DNA from: Planctomycetaceae bacterium
GTDB taxonomy: Bacteria; Planctomycetota; Planctomycetia; Pirellulales; Thermoguttaceae
DNA: 5,279 nucleotides
Assembly: GCA_031276415.1 (NCBI GenBank)
Contig: JAISNF010000632.1
Location: 1 to 5,279 of the forward strand
Reading direction: 5' to 3'
A model generated the notes under the pieces. That model was not told where the DNA came from and did no database searches. It saw only the letters and a list, made by a program, of their open reading frames with translations. Positions within the stretch are counted from its first letter, which is position 1. Each line of letters begins with the position of its first letter. Positions 3,885-5,279 of this stretch are shown here, one piece after another. A program made the translations under genes and the position numbers.

Positions 3885-5279
3885 ATGTCTAATATTATTA
3901 TTCGTGCATCAGCGGGTTCCGGTAAGACATTTCGGTTGAGCAATCAATTTTTGCAAATAGTTTTTCGTGGTTATCCGATTGATACGATTTTGGCGTCCAC
4001 ATTCAGCCGAAAGGCTGCCGGAGAAATTTTAGACCGGATTTTGTTACGTCTCGCCGATGCGGTTGCCGATCCTGAAAAACGCCGTGAACTCGCCGGTTTT
4101 CTCGAACTTCCCGATAATCTTGCGGATGTTCTTGGTAAACTTGCACGAAATCTTTATCGGCTTCGAATCTGTACACTGGATTCTTTTTTCTATAATATCG
4201 CTTCAACATTTGTGCTGGAACTCGGACTTCCTCCCGGTTGGACATTTCTGGAAGACACGGATTTTGCACGTTATCTCGGTGAAGCGATTCGAAATGTTTT
4301 GAGCGAATCACGCCAAAACGAAGCCGCAAAATTAATGAATATGTTACAAGATGAACAAGATCGAAATATTACTCGGGAACTTTATAATCTCGCAAAAGAT
4401 TTGATGCCAATCGTGCGGGAAAGCAGTCCAGAAGAATGGAACCATAAAAAATTGTTTCAAAAAGAATTTGATGATACGGAATTACAACAAATTCTTGACC
4501 GGTTGCAAAATGCTGAACTTCCTAAAAATAAGGATAAAAGTGAATCGCCCCAATTTATTAATGCACGAAACAAAATCCTTCACCTTGCATGGAACGGAAA
4601 ATGGGAGTTGTTTTTAAAGGAAACGTTAGTCAAAAATGTTATCGCCGGTGAATTTAAATATTACAAAAAATTTTTTGATGGTGATTTACTCTATTGTATT
4701 CAGGATTTAGTGAAACAGGCAAAGGCAGTTGTGATCAACAAATTCATTTACCAAACCAACGCAATGCGGCAACTTCTTGATCTTGTGATTTCGGCTTACG
4801 ATGAAATATCGTTTCGTGAACGTGGTTTTCGTTTCGACGAAATAACGGAACGGCTTGGGCGTAACGATTTTTCTCCGACGCTTGATTCACTGACGCATCG
4901 AATAGACGCCAGAACGGATCATTTACTTCTTGATGAATTTCAGGATACTTCGATGCCGCAATGGAAAGTGATTCGTCCTTTTGCCAAAGAAACATCAACA
5001 AAACCGAATGGTTCCTTTTTTTGTGTTGGTGATGTTAAGCAGGCAATTTATGCGTGGCGCGGCGGTGTTGCAGAAATTTTCGATACAATTCAGGACGATA
5101 TTCCTAACGCCGTTCAGAAATCACTCGACGCCAGTTTTCGGAGCAGCCCGATCATTATTGAGACGGTAAATAAATTATTTGAAACGATTGCATTAAATGA
5201 TGCGTTAATACAATACCGTGACGCAGCCCAGAAATGGAATGACCAGTTCAAACGGCATGAAACCGCTAAAAAAAATCTG
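3885..5279 (+). CDS. UvrD/RecB/AddA-type superfamily 1 helicase, N-terminal part (runs off right edge)
   Basis: The frame is open for 465 codons from the ATG at 3885 to the window edge. Residues 4-17 (IIIRASAGSGKTFR) hold the Walker A motif with K14. ILASTFSRKAAGEILDRI (35-52) is motif Ia, and RICTLDSFF near 94-102 is the motif Ib/Ic region. LLLDEFQDT is Walker B (D350, E351), GDVKQAIYAWRGG (382-394) is motif III, and SFRSS with R419 is motif IV. The long segment between about 105 and 340 corresponds to the helical 1B insertion of RecB/AddA-like enzymes. Such proteins are ATP-driven 3'-5' DNA translocases used in double-strand-break processing, and often end in a PD-(D/E)XK nuclease that cannot be seen here. 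AddA, RecB-like or a planctomycete-specific relative cannot be separated from this half. No Shine-Dalgarno site precedes the ATG, but Walker A sits at the normal distance from it. Confidence 0.93.
   Translation, partial: MSNIIIRASAGSGKTFRLSNQFLQIVFRGYPIDTILASTFSRKAAGEILDRILLRLADAVADPEKRRELAGFLELPDNLADVLGKLARNLYRLRICTLDSFFYNIASTFVLELGLPPGWTFLEDTDFARYLGEAIRNVLSESRQNEAAKLMNMLQDEQDRNITRELYNLAKDLMPIVRESSPEEWNHKKLFQKEFDDTELQQILDRLQNAELPKNKDKSESPQFINARNKILHLAWNGKWELFLKETLVKNVIAGEFKYYKKFFDGDLLYCIQDLVKQAKAVVINKFIYQTNAMRQLLDLVISAYDEISFRERGFRFDEITERLGRNDFSPTLDSLTHRIDARTDHLLLDEFQDTSMPQWKVIRPFAKETSTKPNGSFFCVGDVKQAIYAWRGGVAEIFDTIQDDIPNAVQKSLDASFRSSPIIIETVNKLFETIALNDALIQYRDAAQKWNDQFKRHETAKKNL

Noticed and set aside
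4003..4329. Minus-strand 108-residue frame within the helicase
   Set aside because: Antisense shadow of a helicase whose motifs on the plus strand are unambiguous.

Overview
The window most likely comes from a member of the Planctomycetota. The best single clue is the minus-strand gene entering at the left edge. Its first 60 residues carry FESLENRELLSV after a basic stretch, which is the LE-x-R-x-LL-S signature found near the N-terminus of many large planctomycete surface and secreted proteins. A C4 zinc-ribbon coiled-coil protein, a MoxR ATPase, weak or absent Shine-Dalgarno sites (nuoE excepted) and abundant palindromic intergenic repeats fit this reading. The DNA is AT-rich and prefers GAA, AAA and T-ending codons, so a low-GC, possibly anaerobic lineage is plausible. 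That last point is inference.

Layout: 1-180 (minus) is the N-terminus of the LEPR-XLL-like protein. Positions 181-696 are gene-free and hold two repeat structures, a possible minus-strand gene remnant and a good sigma70-type promoter for nuoE. Positions 697-1200 (plus) encode a complete NuoE/HndA-type [2Fe-2S] subunit. Positions 1303-2238 (plus) encode a complete MoxR-family AAA+ ATPase. Positions 2239-2571, between convergent genes, are almost filled by a palindromic mobile-like element (copy A) that contains a second nested element. Positions 2572-3309 (minus) encode a complete zinc-ribbon protein. Positions 3310-3884, between divergent genes, hold a second copy (copy B) of the palindromic element. 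Positions 3885-5279 (plus) encode the N-terminal 465 residues of a UvrD/RecB/AddA-type helicase that runs off the right edge.

The genes do not form an obvious pathway. nuoE has no nuoF or hydrogenase partner in the window, and moxR has no DUF58 or VWA partner directly downstream. The protein genes belong to known families. The more unusual content is the repeats: two copies of an element ending in GGGAACTTCT-type inverted repeats, whose inner arms are built from 9-bp CACAGAG units; a nested element with its own ~20-bp inverted ends and heptamer repeats; and a two-hairpin motif present twice in which the second stem changes sequence by compensatory substitution around an identical 10-nt loop. 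No CRISPR array, tRNA, rRNA or complete transposase was seen.
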